DNA from: Anthopleura xanthogrammica
Taxonomy: Eukaryota > Cnidaria > Anthozoa > Actiniaria > Actiniidae
Length of the DNA: 64,000 nucleotides
Assembly: GCA_964019055.1 (NCBI GenBank)
Contig: OZ025220.1
Span: 6,843,120-6,907,119, forward strand
Reading direction: 5' to 3'
In this document: in pieces, positions 44,720-56,000 of the stretch
Layout of the letters: every line of letters begins with the position of its first letter
How positions within the stretch are numbered: position 1 is the stretch's first letter
The notes under the pieces: generated by a model
The model's input: the letters and a program-made list of their open reading frames with translations, nothing else
What the model was told of the DNA's origin: nothing
Databases searched by the model: none
Translations under genes and position numbers: made by a program

Positions 44720-47700
44720 ATGCGTGGTAATTCTCGGGTAGTGGTCTACCTGTGTGTTCTATTGCTTTTGAACGAGTTTGGACCTGCGCACTTCCATCGT
44801 ATCCTATCACGTGATGGACACGTGAGAGGCGCAAGTTTCAATAAACATGGAGCGAAAGGCAACAATGATGAAATTACCAGGCTAAGAAGAGGAGCGGGTT
44901 AGTGGAGCAGCAATAGTAGCAAGATCCGTACAAAAAATATTCTCTCAACAACTAAAAATCCATTGTCGATGGGAGATCTGAAATCTGAAATTATGACCGA
45001 AATTAGTTGTGGGCTGTGAGCTGTGAATTTACTGCGACTCTCAATATTCTGCGAACTCAGACATTTCAAAGGCTTGTTGTGAAATTGGTTTTTCGCTGTC
45101 GTCAATCAAAACCACAGGCAGCCCAAGCAAACTTTCTGTGCATGTTTTATAGGGTAATGTAGGGGCTAGAATACAGTTAAAAAAATTAAATCTTTCACTC
45201 AACATTTTTCTTTAAAACTTGCTTCAATCTCTGTTTGTACCTCATTCGGTATTATGGCGAAGTTTCAGCGCGATTTGAGGCCGTTAAGTGTGTTTTTTAT
45301 CCTACCCCCTATTTTGACGTCATTTCTACGTCACTATTCCAGATCAGCTGGAATCCACTCATTTGCTTACAATACCGGAAGTAGACAACTAGAAAGTGAC
45401 GTCATCATGTATATTCCAATGCAAGAAAAGGAGAATTCGTTATAGACCCCTTTCACGTGACGTCACAGCAGCAGCTCAAATTAGAGGACAAAACAAAAGA
45501 ATTTCATCCTCCTGTGGATTGGAAACCTATTGTTTTGTCCTCCAAATTTAGCTGCATTCCGACGTGCTGCAAGGAGTCTATTCCCCACGTTGTATTCATG
45601 CCTTTATTCTTTTGATTATTTTCTTTCCAGTTCTTACACTGGGAAAGTTACTGTTCAAGGGGCTTGCGTTCACCTCCAAGTACTTCAAGGACGTGACTAG
45701 CTTGGTTTCTATGGCAACAACAATCTACGTCATTGCCAATGAGAACTGCTGTAGTGGAGTTGACAGAGAAGTTTGTGACATGCAAGACGAAGCGAAGAAT
45801 ATCTCAGAATATATTGATGCAGAGAGTAAAACCATCGACATAATACAACTGGAGAGTACGTTATCCAGGTTATGTAATGTAATGAAGGGCGAACGTTCGT
45901 GGTTGGTGCGCTAATCAGTACAAAATAGCAATAACTTGAACGAACACTGAAACAACCTCTGGGCTGATCTAAGTCAGGGCATGGCTAACTCACAGATTGA
46001 ACCCTGAAACAACCTCTGGGCTGATCTAAGTCAGGGCATGGCTAACTCACAGATTGAACCATGAAACAACCTCTGGGCTGATCTACATCAGGGCATGGCT
46101 AACTCACAGATCAAACCCTGAAACAACCTCTGGGCTGATCTACATCAGGGCATGGCTAACTCACAGATCGAACCCCGAAACAACCTCTAGGTTGATCTAA
46201 GTCAGGGTATGGTTAACTCACAGATTGAACCCTGAAACAACCTCTGGGCTGGTCTAAGTCAGGGCATGGCTAACTCACAGATCGAACCATGAAACAACCT
46301 CTGGGCTGGTCTAAGTCAGGGCATGGCTAACTCACAGATTGAACCCTGAAACGACCTCTGGGCTGATCTAAGTCAGGGCATGGCTAACTCACAGATTGAA
46401 CCCTGAAACAACCTCTGGGCTGATCTACATCAGGGCATGGCTAACTCACAGATCAAACCCCGAAACAACCTCTAGGTTGATCTAAGTCAGGGCACGGGTA
46501 ACTCACAGATCGAACCATGAAACAACCTCTGGGCTGATCTAAGTCAGGGCATGGCTAACTCACAGATCGAACCATGAAACAACCTCTGGGCTGATCTAAG
46601 TCAGGGCATGGCTAACTCACAGATTGAACCATGAAACAACCTCTGGGCTGATCTACATCAGGGCATGGCTAACTCACAGATCAAACCCTGAAACAACCTC
46701 TGGGCTGATCTACATCAGGGCATGGCTAACTCACAGATCGAACCCCGAAACAACCTCTAGGTTGATCTAAGTCAGGGTATGGTTAACTCACAGATTGAAC
46801 CCTGAAACAACCTCTGGGCTGGTCTAAGTCAGGGCATGGCTAACTCACAGATCGAACCATGAAACAACCTCTGGGCTGGTCTAAGTCAGGGCATGGCTAA
46901 CTCACAGATTGAACCCTGAAACGACCTCTGGGCTGATCTAAGTCAGGGCATGGCTAACTCACAGATTGAACCCTGAAACAACCTCTGGGCTGATCTACAT
47001 CAGGGCATGGCTAACTCACAGATCAAACCCCGAAACAACCTCTAGGTTGATCTAAGTCAGGGCACGGGTAACTCACAGATCGAACCATGAAACAACCTCT
47101 GGGCTGGTCTAAGTCAGGGCATGACTAACTCACAGATTGAACCCTGAAACAACCTCTGGGCTGGTCTAAGTCAGGGCATGACTAACTCACAGATTGAACC
47201 CTGAAACAACCTCTGGGCTGGTCTAAGTCAGGGCATGGCTAACTCACAGATTGAACCCTGAAACAACCTCTGGGCTGGTCTAAGTCAGGGCATGACTAAC
47301 TCACAGATTGAACCCTGAAACAACCTCTGGGCTGGTCTAAGTCAGGGCATGACTAACTCACAGATTGAACCCTGAAACAACCTCTGGGCTGGTCTAAGTC
47401 AGGGCATGACTAATTCACAGATTGAACATTCTCTTGTGATTGAAAGAATGTGAATTTGAGCTTCATTATCAGGGGCGTATAAAAGATATCCTATGGAGAG
47501 ATTTACTCCAATTAAACCTCAAATAAATCATCCATCCCTTCCTCCAAATAAACCTCGAGAAGAGGGGTTACAATCACTGTTAAGTCCCAGTGTAAGGTTC
47601 GTTTAGACTCTTGATGGCTGATATGATATGACATCAATAGGCCATTTTCCAATTTGTATACCATACCGCTGTATTCCTTGATTACAGACTCATTTGCTCA

Positions 47701-50700
47701 GTAGACAGACTCATCGTTTCAGTGTCAAAATATTCACAAAAACCAACGGTAAAATAAAGAATTTACAAATTCAACAATACAAACACTTTTTAAAAAACCA
47801 CGGACATTCACTGGAACACATGAATATTCTACACAAAATCGAGGTAAACCCTGAGCAACAGAGAACACGAAACTGGGGTATACAGACTAAACGTTATGTG
47901 GGTTATATTGTTTTACTTCACAGCTGAGAATCTACAAACTGTGGTTGAAAGTGTGAACAGCCTTTTTAATTCAACGGTGGAAAACATGAGAGAAGTTGGG
48001 TACATCTCCGGTAAGGTACTTGAAGGGATAGATCCAAAGATCGAGGATACTTTGAATACAACTACAGTTGAATTACAGGTAATACAAACTGGGACATTCA
48101 GGACACAAGTAAAAAACGCACTGCGCATGCTCGGAAGTTCGTCTGTTTTACAAAGAAAACCATTGGAGATTTACCGGTGTTTAGTAAATCGATAACGTTA
48201 AGGCCGTACGTGAAAAGTTAGTGTTTATTTTTTCCTTAGTTGTTTTCTTTCCCTGGTCAAGTAATACAAGAGAAATTCGCATAATACAAGACATGTATAT
48301 CTCCATTGGTTTTCTTCGTAAACACGACTCATTTATGAATTTTCTGCCGAACTTCCGAGCATGTGCAGTGCGTTTTCGCCCGTGTCGACATCTTAGGACT
48401 CGGCATTGCATTGAGTTATAGATTGTTAGGTCTCTCCCTTGATGCACATGTTTTTTTTCCAGGTTTTCTTTTCTCTGTAAAACTTAACATGCTAAATTTT
48501 AATTCGATCTGTGAATTCGCCGTGCATTGACTTTGAAAAGCCAAGAGGTTTTTTCTGGGTATCGATATATTTGAAATTTTTCAGGGGTGGCTGCGGCAAA
48601 TTCATTCTCGCTTTTAATCCTTAAAACTGTTTTTTCTTTAATTTTAATAACTCACAGTTTATAACCAGAAACCTTAGAATAACGCATTCACTTTCTTGTA
48701 ATAGATCTGCATGCACTTTCCGTTTTCAGAAAATGATTCTAAAACAGCAGAACGCTGGGAAGTCTGTCGACTATGTTGTGGTGGGAAAGAAGTATTTTAC
48801 GAAAATTGAATCGGCTATCAACATTGCTGTGCCCATGTTTGTGACTGTGCTTCCCAAGATGCCTAAAATTGCCAAATTTGGGACTGAACGTCTCGGAAGA
48901 ATAAAAGGTTGGGAGGTATGTATTGTACAGCAGTAGCAGTAGCAGTAGCAGTAGCAGTAGCAGTAGCAGTAGCAGTAGCAGTAGCAGTAGCAGTAGCAGT
49001 AGCAGTAGCAGTAGCAGTAGCAGTAGCAGTAGCAGTAGCAGTAGCAGTAGCAGTAGCAGTAGCAGTAGCAGTAGCAGTAGCAGTAGCAGTAGCAGTAGCA
49101 GTAGCAGTAGCAGTAGCAGTAGCAGTAGCAGTAGCAGTAGCAGTAGCAGTAGCAGTAGCAGTAGCAGTAGCAGTAGCAGTAGCAGTAGCAGTAGCAGTAG
49201 CAGTAGCAGTAGCAGTAGCAGTAGCAGTAGCAGTAGCAGTAGCAGTAGCAGTAGCAGTAGCAGTAGCAGTAGCAGTAGCAGTAGCAGTAGCAGTAGCAGT
49301 AGCAGTAGCAGTAGCAGTAGCAGTAGCAGTAGCAGTAGCAGTAGCAGTAGCAGTAGCAGTAGCAGTAGCAGTAGCAGTAGCAGTAGCAGTAGCAGTAGCA
49401 GTAGCAGTAGCAGTAGCAGTAGCAGTAGCAGTAGCAGTAGCAGTAGCAGTAGCAGTAGCAGTAGCAGTAGCAGTAGCAGTAGCAGTAGCAGTAGCAGTAG
49501 CAGTAGCAGTAGCAGTAGCAGTAGCAGTAGCAGTAGCAGTAGCAGTAGCAGTAGCAGTAGCAGTAGCAGTAGCAGTAGCAGTAGCAGTAGCAGTAGCAGT
49601 AGCAGTAGCAGTAGCAGTAGCAGTAGCAGTAGCAGTAGCAGTAGCAGTAGCAGTAGCAGTAGCAGTAGCAGTAGCAGTAGCAGTAGCAGTAGCAGTAGCA
49701 GTAGCAGTAGCAGTAGCAGTAGCAGTAGCAGTAGCAGTAGCAGTAGCAGTAGCAGTAGCAGTAGCAGTAGCAGTAGCAGTAGCAGTAGCAGTAGCAGTAG
49801 CAGTAGCAGTAGCAGTAGCAGTAGCAGTAGCAGTAGCAGTAGCAGTAGCAGTAGCAGTAGCAGTAGCAGTAGCAGTAGCAGTAGCAGTAGCAGTAGCAGT
49901 AGCAGTAGCAGTAGCAGTAGCAGTAGCAGTAGCAGTAGCAGTAGCAGTAGCAGTAGCAGTAGCAGTAGCAGTAGCAGTAGCAGTAGCAGTAGCAGTAGCA
50001 GTAGCAGTAGCAGTAGCAGTAGCAGTAGCAGTAGCAGTAGCAGTAGCAGTAGCAGTAGCAGTAGCAGTAGCAGTAGCAGTAGCAGTAGCAGTAGCAGTAG
50101 CAGTAGCAGTAGCAGTAGCAGTAGCAGTAGCAGTAGCAGTAGCAGTAGCAGTAGCAGTGGCAGTAGCAGTAGCAGTGGCAGTAGCAGTAGCAGTGGCAGT
50201 AGCAGTGGCAGTGGCAGTAGCAGTGGCAGTGGCAGTAGCAGTGGCAGTGGCAGTAGCAGTGGCAGTAGCAGTAGCAGTGGCAGTAGCAGTAGCAGTGGCA
50301 GTAGCAGTAGCAGTGGCAGTAGCAGTAGCAGTGGCAGTAGCAGTAGCAGTGGCAGTAGCAGTAGCAGTGGCAGTAGCAGTAGCAGTAGCAGTAGCAGTAG
50401 CAGTGGCAGTAGCAGTAGCAGTGGCAGTAGCAGTAGCAGTGGCAGTGGCAGTAGCAGTAGCAGTGGCAGTAGCAGTAGCAGTGGCAGTAGCAGTAGCAGT
50501 GGCAGTAGCAGTAGCAGTGGCAGTAGCAGTAGCAGTGGCAGTAGCAGTAGCAGTGGCAGTAGCAGTAGCAGTGGCAGTAGCAGTAGCAGTGGCAGTAGCA
50601 GTGGCAGTAGCAGTAGCAGTGGCAGTAGCAGTAGCAGTGGCAGTAGCAGTAGCAGTGGCAGTAGCAGTAGCAGTGGCAGTAGCAGTAGCAGTGGCAGTAG

Positions 50701-52152
50701 CAGTAGCAGTAGCAGTGGCAGTAGCAGTAGCAGTAGCAGTGGCAGTAGCAGTAGCAGTGGCAGTAGCAGTAGCAGTGGCAGTGGCAGTAGCAGTAGCAGT
50801 GGCAGTAGCAGTAGCAGTGGCAGTAGCAGTAGCAGTGGCAGTAGCAGTAGCAGTGGCAGTAGCAGTAGCAGTGGCAGTAGCAGTAGCAGTAGCAGTAGCA
50901 GTAGCAGTAGCAGTAGCAGTAGCAGTGGCAGTAGCAGTAGCAGTAGCAGTAGCAGTAGCAGTGGCAGTAGCAGTAGCAGTGGCAGTAGCAGTAGCAGTGG
51001 CAGTAGCAGTAGCAGTAGCAGTAGCAGTAGCAGTAGCAGTAGCAGTAGCAGTAGCAGTGGCAGTAGCAGTAGCAGTAGCAGTAGCAGTAGCAGTAGCAGT
51101 GGCAGTAGCAGTAGCAGTGGCAGTAGCAGTAGCAGTGGCAGTAGCAGTGGCAGTAGCAGTAGCAGTAGCAGTACCTGAATACCCCTACTAGTGCTAAATA
51201 ATGTTCTTTTTCATAATAGATGACAGAGAAATTCAAAAATATTAAACTACCTGGCACCAATACTGCCGCATACAAAGGAATGAAGAGCTGGTTTGCCAAG
51301 TCTTCGGACTACGTCAACGCCAAAGCGGGAAGTTTAAGAACAACTATAACAACACAGTATAGTAAATCCGTAAAAGTTGTGAATAACATCAAAAAAGGAT
51401 TTACGGTTCTCTCAGGATTTCTTTTGGGAGGTAATAATGAATATGGGAAATCTTTGGAAAAAGAGAAGAGAAGAGAAGAGAAGAGAAGAGAAGAGAAGAG
51501 AACGAGAGGAGAGGAGAGGAGAGGAGACGAGAGACAACAGACCTTTCTCGAATAGACCTCATCGGCTTGGGGTAATGTTGTCCCATTTCAGACCACGTGT
51601 CATTCTCTTGAGAATAAGATTCTTTGTTTGAGTTGCATCCATATTCATGTATCTTCTCATGCGCAACCATTAAACAATGAAATGATACTCTGGGGAATGA
51701 CACGTGGTCTGAAATGGGACAACATTACACCCGAGCCGATGAGGTCTATTCGCTTGGAGGATCACGAAACCCATGGTTTCAAGTCGAGGTTTTCCTTGAT
51801 CAATAAAAGAATCAAGTTTAGTCTCGACTTGAAACCATTGTTTCATGATCATCCAAGCAAATTCAGGAAAGGTATATTGAATAAGAAGTTCTGTTTTATT
51901 TTCTATTCTAACAGCCTATAACATTTACGTGGCTGTACAAAACGTAAAGAAATGCCAAAAGATGAAGGAGGAGGCGCGAAAGGCTCTCGAGAAAATCAAG
52001 CAAGCGAAAAAAACCTTTACCGAAATGTATGAAAGTGTGACAGCGGCAAAAGAGAGCATGAAAAAGGTCAGATTGATTATGTAAATTCTTTTTTCTGCTT
52101 GTGAGTCTGTCTATCGTTTGTCTTCCTGTCTTTCTGTCTGTCTGTTTCTCAC

Positions 52153-52195
<43 letters not shown>

Positions 52196-54719
52196 TTGTC
52201 TGTCTGCTTGACAAACGTACTGCATATCCTACAGTCACAGAAATGCCAAAGGAAATATATGATAAACATAATTTGCGTATGATGATAGAATAAGAAATAT
52301 GTAGATATATGATCGTACCATACGGAAGCTTTTGTCACATTATACCCAAGCTAACGATCTTGCTAGCCATTAGAGTCTCCAGTACCTCACTAGTAGAGCA
52401 TCCAATTAGTATACAGAGGATCGTTGGTATCGAACGATTCAGAATTTTTTCTGAGTTAATTTCAGTATGGTGCGATCCTATATATACAGCCATTTCAAAA
52501 CAAAAGATGAGCCCCAGATGGGAAACAAACCAACGACCATCCGTATACTAGTCGGATGCTCTACCACTGAGCTACTGGATACTCTAATGGCGAACAAGGT
52601 TGTAAATGTTGCTGTGACAAAAGCTTCCGTATGGTACGATCATTTTGTAATCAATCATCTTACTCAAATTATGCAGTCATGTTTCATTCAGACGAGTGTT
52701 ATTTTGGCTTTCTCGTTTCCACACAGGCTGCAGAAGACATGTATGAGGCAGTCGCCAACGACGTATTCCTATCTGACCTAAAAGAAATGCGAGACAACAT
52801 GTTATCTATACAAGGAGACAAAAAAGGAATGCAAGACATGATTGACAAGACCACACAATATCTTGACTCCATTAAATCATCCAAGGATTTAAAAAACGTC
52901 GTTATCTTGTTCAATGATCTGTACCATGCCCTTGGGGCTCTCCCGTTCGTTTATAATTGTCTTAAAGACAAGACTTGGTTTATTGGGTGAGTGTAAAGTT
53001 AGCAGTTTTGCAGCTCTGTAAGACTTTTTAACACTTAACTGGAAGAACCGGAAATTCTGGTTGAAAAACAAATAGTATGTGTCTTTTTGATCGGGAAGTT
53101 ACCGAAAACTCGGTCTCCCGATATTGAGATAATCCACTTTTCCCGCTCTTTTCGGTTCTTCCGGTAGACGCGTGTACCATTCGTCGGAAGTTTGTCAGAT
53201 TAGAATCGAGATTAGAAATCGCTTACCATCCCAACCAGATGGATTGGTTTAAATGGTAAGCACCCTTAAAGTGATTTTCTTGGGCTTCGCTCTTATTAAG
53301 TTTTGTTGGCTCTTTCTTGGTGTTGTAGGGCACCTGAGGCATGAACACAATAGATGCCAAAAACAAATAACGTGGAGTGGTACAATATCCTGGAATTGTT
53401 TATTATTTATTGCATAAATTTATCATAAAAGTATACCTTTTACTAGATCAATCGCAAGGGGCTGCCAAGAAGGCGAAACCTCTCTTTCAGTGCAGATTGC
53501 TGATGCAAGAGCGACATACAGTATCAACATAAAAGACTGTGAAAGAAGAACAGGAATGCCTTACATAACTGATGAAAAAATCAACGAGATGATTGACAAG
53601 GTCGCTAAGGAAAAAGGCTTTAATAAAAATTGTCCTCTTAACAGCAAGACTTTGAAGGTTTATGTGTGTTCTATGAAATGCCAATCCGAGGATGTGGACA
53701 CGATTGCTCCAGTTTTGACGAATCGTGGGATCTCTAAGAATACGGTAATGTGTTTGGATAATCTGTCTTTGTGAAAGAATCCAAGTCAACTACAATGCAC
53801 TGCGCGCCTATATCATTGTTTACATAAGAAATTTACCTTAGATTCGTTGCCAAAATTTGTAAAATCTTACGAGAGCATAAAATAATTACTTGTCATTATA
53901 TCTTGATGATTTCAAAATTTCTGGCTTGAACAGCAAGACCGATGGAACTGGATTCCCAAACTTCACCTACAAAACCGCCATTTTACCTGGCAAAAAAAAA
54001 TGGCGGATTGCATTGTTTCGGCGAGCAGTGTAATTGTAGTTGACTAGGATATTTTATATGATCGTAAAAATAAACGCGAATTAACAGTGGATTCCTACTG
54101 CATTTTTTCAATAGCCTAGACCCTTTGTAGCTAATATCACGTGGTGATATATTACTTCAATAGCGAATGGATTGAGCTCACGGTCCATTGGGTAAAGCTC
54201 CACTGGGAGGCAAACAAACTCTAAAAAGCTTAGACCCAGTTCAAACGTCGATCTTTACATTAGCCGACGTCATATGACATCAAAGAAGACCGCCTTATTA
54301 TCCATTGTTTTCAATGTGTTTGGCTCATGTAAAGTTCGACGTTTGATCTTAGCCTAAGTATCTTAAGATAAAAAGCGTGTTATGAGAGACGATATACTGT
54401 AACACATTTTGAAACAAAAAGCTTTACCCAATTACAAGGTATTATGAATCTTATGAAATTTTTTTTGAAAAAAAAAAACATAAAAGGATAAAAATATGGA
54501 TTGTTAATTAACAGAAAATATACAATCATATACGAATTTTAGGTTAAGATCATTTATGACGACTGCCCACCTTGTAAGCTCAACAGCAAGAAAAACAAAT
54601 GGATTTGTTACCTGAGAACTCTCAAATCCGACATCACAAATGAAGAAATACATGAAGACATGCCCGAATTGTCAGTAGATGAGATTGCTAAGGCAAAATG
54701 CAAAGAATGGTGGGTTTGA
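44720..54719 (+). CDS. Gene C: secreted helical cysteine-containing protein (unrecognised family)
   Basis: Nine coding exons: 44720-44897, 45631-45855, 47924-48078, 48730-48915, 51220-51430, 51915-52066, 52727-52986, 53447-53744, 54543-54719. One frame, 613 residues, TGA. I chose the ATG at 44,720 (MRGNSRVVVYLCVLLLLNEF) because it aligns with the signal peptide of gene A; an in-frame ATG lies at 44,702. An acceptor (ATTTTCAG, 44,685) 34 bp upstream implies a 5' non-coding exon. Exon 2 has a hydrophobic run and ENCCSGVDREVC; exon 3 ends near the sequon NTT; exon 4 has the proline-spaced hydrophobic segment (NIAVPMFVTVLPKMPKI); exon 5 is basic (KSWFAKSSDYVNAK); exon 6 is a charged coiled coil; exons 8-9 contain NCPLN...VCSMKC and DCPPC...WICYLR modules. 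Intron 2 contains the 57-bp array and intron 4 the CAGTAG array. Function unknown. Confidence 0.87.
45440..45582. mobile_element. MITE-like element, family 2
   Basis: TAGACCCCTTTCACGTGACG at left and TTCCGACGTGCTGCAAGGAG at right, with TCAAATTAGAGGACAAAACA opposite TGTTTTGTCCTCCAAATTTA. It ends about 50 bp before exon 2 of gene C. Confidence 0.85.
45945..47430 (+). repeat. 57-bp minisatellite, about 26 units, with 570-bp higher-order period
   Basis: Units read GAACCCTGAAACAACCTCTG, GGCTGATCTAAGTCAGGGCA, TGGCTAACTCACAGATT. Variant units (CTACATCAGGG, GAAACAACCTCTAGGTTGAT, GGCACGGGTAACTC) recur in the same order 570 bp apart, for example near 46,055 and 46,625, and near 46,423 and 46,993. That is a ten-unit higher-order repeat. 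The right end is a run of GGGCTGGTCTAAG units. It fills most of intron 2 of gene C. Confidence 0.95.
47640..47882. mobile_element. Family 8 repeat copy
   Basis: ACCGCTGTATTCCTTGATTA and AGACTCATTTGCTCAGTAGA at left; AACACGAAACTGGGGTATAC at right. Matches 16,717-16,985 and 59,455-59,665. It ends about 40 bp before exon 3 of gene C. Confidence 0.65.
48100..48410. mobile_element. Imperfect foldback element
   Basis: AAACGCACTGCGCATGCTCG at left is mirrored by CGAGCATGTGCAGTGCGTTT at right. AACCATTGGAGATTTAC is opposite TATCTCCATTGGTTTTC. It starts about 25 bp past the donor of exon 3 of gene C. Confidence 0.8.
48928..51173. repeat. 2.2-kb CAGTAG/CAGTGG hexanucleotide array
   Basis: CAGTAG is uninterrupted from about 48,928 to 50,154, roughly 200 units. 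From 50,155 to 51,173 CAGTGG units alternate with CAGTAG, often every third unit. It occupies nearly all of intron 4 of gene C, starting 12 bp past the donor and ending 46 bp before the acceptor. Long open frames across it (poly-Ser, Val-Ala, Cys-Tyr) are by-products of the period. Confidence 0.98.
51460..51538. repeat. GAAGA/GGAGA purine run
   Basis: AAGAGAAGAGAAGAGAAGAG passing into GAGGAGAGGAGAGGAG, about 30 bp past the donor of exon 5 of gene C. Confidence 0.95.
51550..51752. mobile_element. MITE-like element, family 3 (best copy)
   Basis: TAGACCTCATCGGCTTGGGG at left and CCGAGCCGATGAGGTCTA at right. TGTCCCATTTCAGACCACGT is inverted as ACGTGGTCTGAAATGGGACA. It lies in intron 5 of gene C. 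Confidence 0.9.
52155..52205. repeat. CTGT tetranucleotide run
   Basis: About ten CTGT units in intron 6 of gene C. Confidence 0.95.
52305..52648. mobile_element. Inverted pair of tRNA-like SINE copies
   Basis: ATGATCGTACCATACGGAAG at left is inverted as CTTCCGTATGGTACGATCAT at right. The left half contains a tRNA-like head (CACTAGTAGAGCATCC) and the right half its complement (GGATGCTCTACCACTGAGCT). A single related copy lies at 60,240-60,440. It lies in intron 6 of gene C and would form a long RNA hairpin. Confidence 0.8.
53785..54062. mobile_element. Foldback element
   Basis: AGTCAACTACAATGCACTGC at left; GCAGTGTAATTGTAGTTGAC at right. AACCGCCATTTTACCTGGCA is opposite the ATGGCGGATTGCATTG side. 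It lies in intron 8 of gene C. Confidence 0.7.
54225..54365. mobile_element. MITE-like element, family 9
   Basis: TTCAAACGTCGATCTTTACA at left and TGTAAAGTTCGACGTTTGAT at right. Same family as 26,890-27,035. Confidence 0.8.
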
Positions 54720-54754
54720 CATTTAAAATAGTAATTATAAATCCTAAAATAAGT

Positions 54755-54975
54755 ATTTATCCAGAGAGTATGAAGCGAGAGAGCACATCTCCCATACATA
54801 GGTCTATACCCATGATAATCATTTGAAAATCTATTTTTAGCTACGCGCGCAGCCTGAATTGAAACAGGAATCCCATGATAAAAATTTTAGGCTGCGCACG
54901 TAGCTAAAAATAGATTTTCAAATAATTATCATAGGGCACGGAGATGTGCTCTCTTACTTCATACTCTTTTGGTAT
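54755..54975. mobile_element. Foldback element
   Basis: AGAGTATGAAGCGAGAGAGC at left is mirrored by GCTCTCTTACTTCATACTCT at right. TTTTTAGCTACGCGCGCAGC is inverted as GCTGCGCACGTAGCTAAAAA. It begins about 35 bp past the stop of gene C. Confidence 0.9.
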
Positions 54976-55301
54976 TTCTATAATACAAATTTTTCCAAGG
55001 TTGAGGAACAAGTAGCCTTAAGTGGCCTTAACTCGGGTTTATTTGAAAAGAAATTATTATGATATATTTTTCAACCGGTGTACAAACAGAGCTCCAAAAC
55101 GATGGGATACCTGTGTCCTATCACGTGGGTTGTTGGTCACCTATGATTGCGCTGTTGTTTACTTCGAGAAAGATTCATTGAAATGTGAAAAAAAAATTCC
55201 CCAAGATTCCTAAAGAATTGTCCTTAATGTACTGCCCATTCGTAGGAGAACACAGAGTACAATTTCCTCTTAGTAAACGTTTCTTCGTCTTTTCTTTTCA
55301 G

Positions 55302-55388
55302 AAAGTTAAAGAGAAGCCAAGAATAAAGAAAGCACGAAAGAATATATTACCGGTATACAGAAGTCATGGACAAAAATTAAAATGCTAG
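55302..55388 (+). CDS. Possible alternative last exon of gene C
   Basis: A strong acceptor (TTTTCTTTTCAG) is followed by 28 in-phase codons, KVKEKPRIKKARKN to HGQKLKC, then TAG and an AATAAA at 55,422. Using a weak GTTTGA donor at 54,714, inside the stop-codon region of exon 9, would replace the final Val with this basic tail. The canonical end with TGA at 54,717-54,719 parallels gene D, so this is only an alternative. Confidence 0.25.
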   Translation, partial: KVKEKPRIKKARKNILPVYRSHGQKLKC

Positions 55389-55599
55389 AACGCTTGAAAG
55401 GAACTTGAAAAAAAAGTAATTAATAAAAGAATATTATCAGACAACTGTCTTGTATCTTTCTGATTGGTTGGGCCGCGTGGTTAATTAGAGTACACACCGC
55501 ATGTGTCTTGCTTCTTCTCTAACACTTTTCGTCTGGTCAATCGACCAATAGGCTATCTGCAACAAAAAGTCACGTGCTGCTATATCGCTTTGATATGAA

Positions 55600-56000
55600 T
55601 CAATGGACTACTTCGACGATGCGGCGGCCATCTTGAATCAGAATTAATGAAAATAACTTTTTACGAGATGCCGGGGGTATACGTAGGATCTGATGAAAAA
55701 TAAAAACAAATCCTGGGTTTCTCTGGCACTATCATGTTGGTTAAGTGACAAGCATTTCATTTTTTCTACGTAGTATCAGTCATTATTTTCACATCTTGAA
55801 TCGCAATGCATTATGGGGCGTCCAGGGGGCAAAAGAAAACAAAAAATGTCGGATAAAATACAGAGTTTCGTTTATTTGTCTTTCTTTCATGTTGTCTAGG
55901 GGTAAAACGTTAACTTGAATCGACGCCATAAGTGTAACAAAGATTTGTATATTTGCCCCCTACCAAAACGACCGCCGTATCGTCGAAGTAGTCCATTCAG
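55600..56000. mobile_element. TIR element, family 10
   Basis: GGACTACTTCGACGATGCGG at left and CCGTATCGTCGAAGTAGTCC at right are inverted. The interior is about 350 bp without coding capacity. Confidence 0.8.

Noticed and set aside
45945..47430. Possible CRISPR-like array of 57-bp repeats
   Set aside because: Units are contiguous with no unique spacers and no cas genes; the genome is eukaryotic. It is a minisatellite.
48771..51299. Very long open frames (over 700 codons) in several frames of both strands
   Set aside because: They are created by the 6-bp period of the CAGTAG array, which has no stop in most frames. They consist only of poly-Ser, Val-Ala or Cys-Tyr repeats, and real exons of gene C flank the array.
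51401..51631. ORFs rich in Arg/Glu or Ser/Leu after exon 5 of gene C
   Set aside because: Translation of the GAAGA/GGAGA purine run in an intron.
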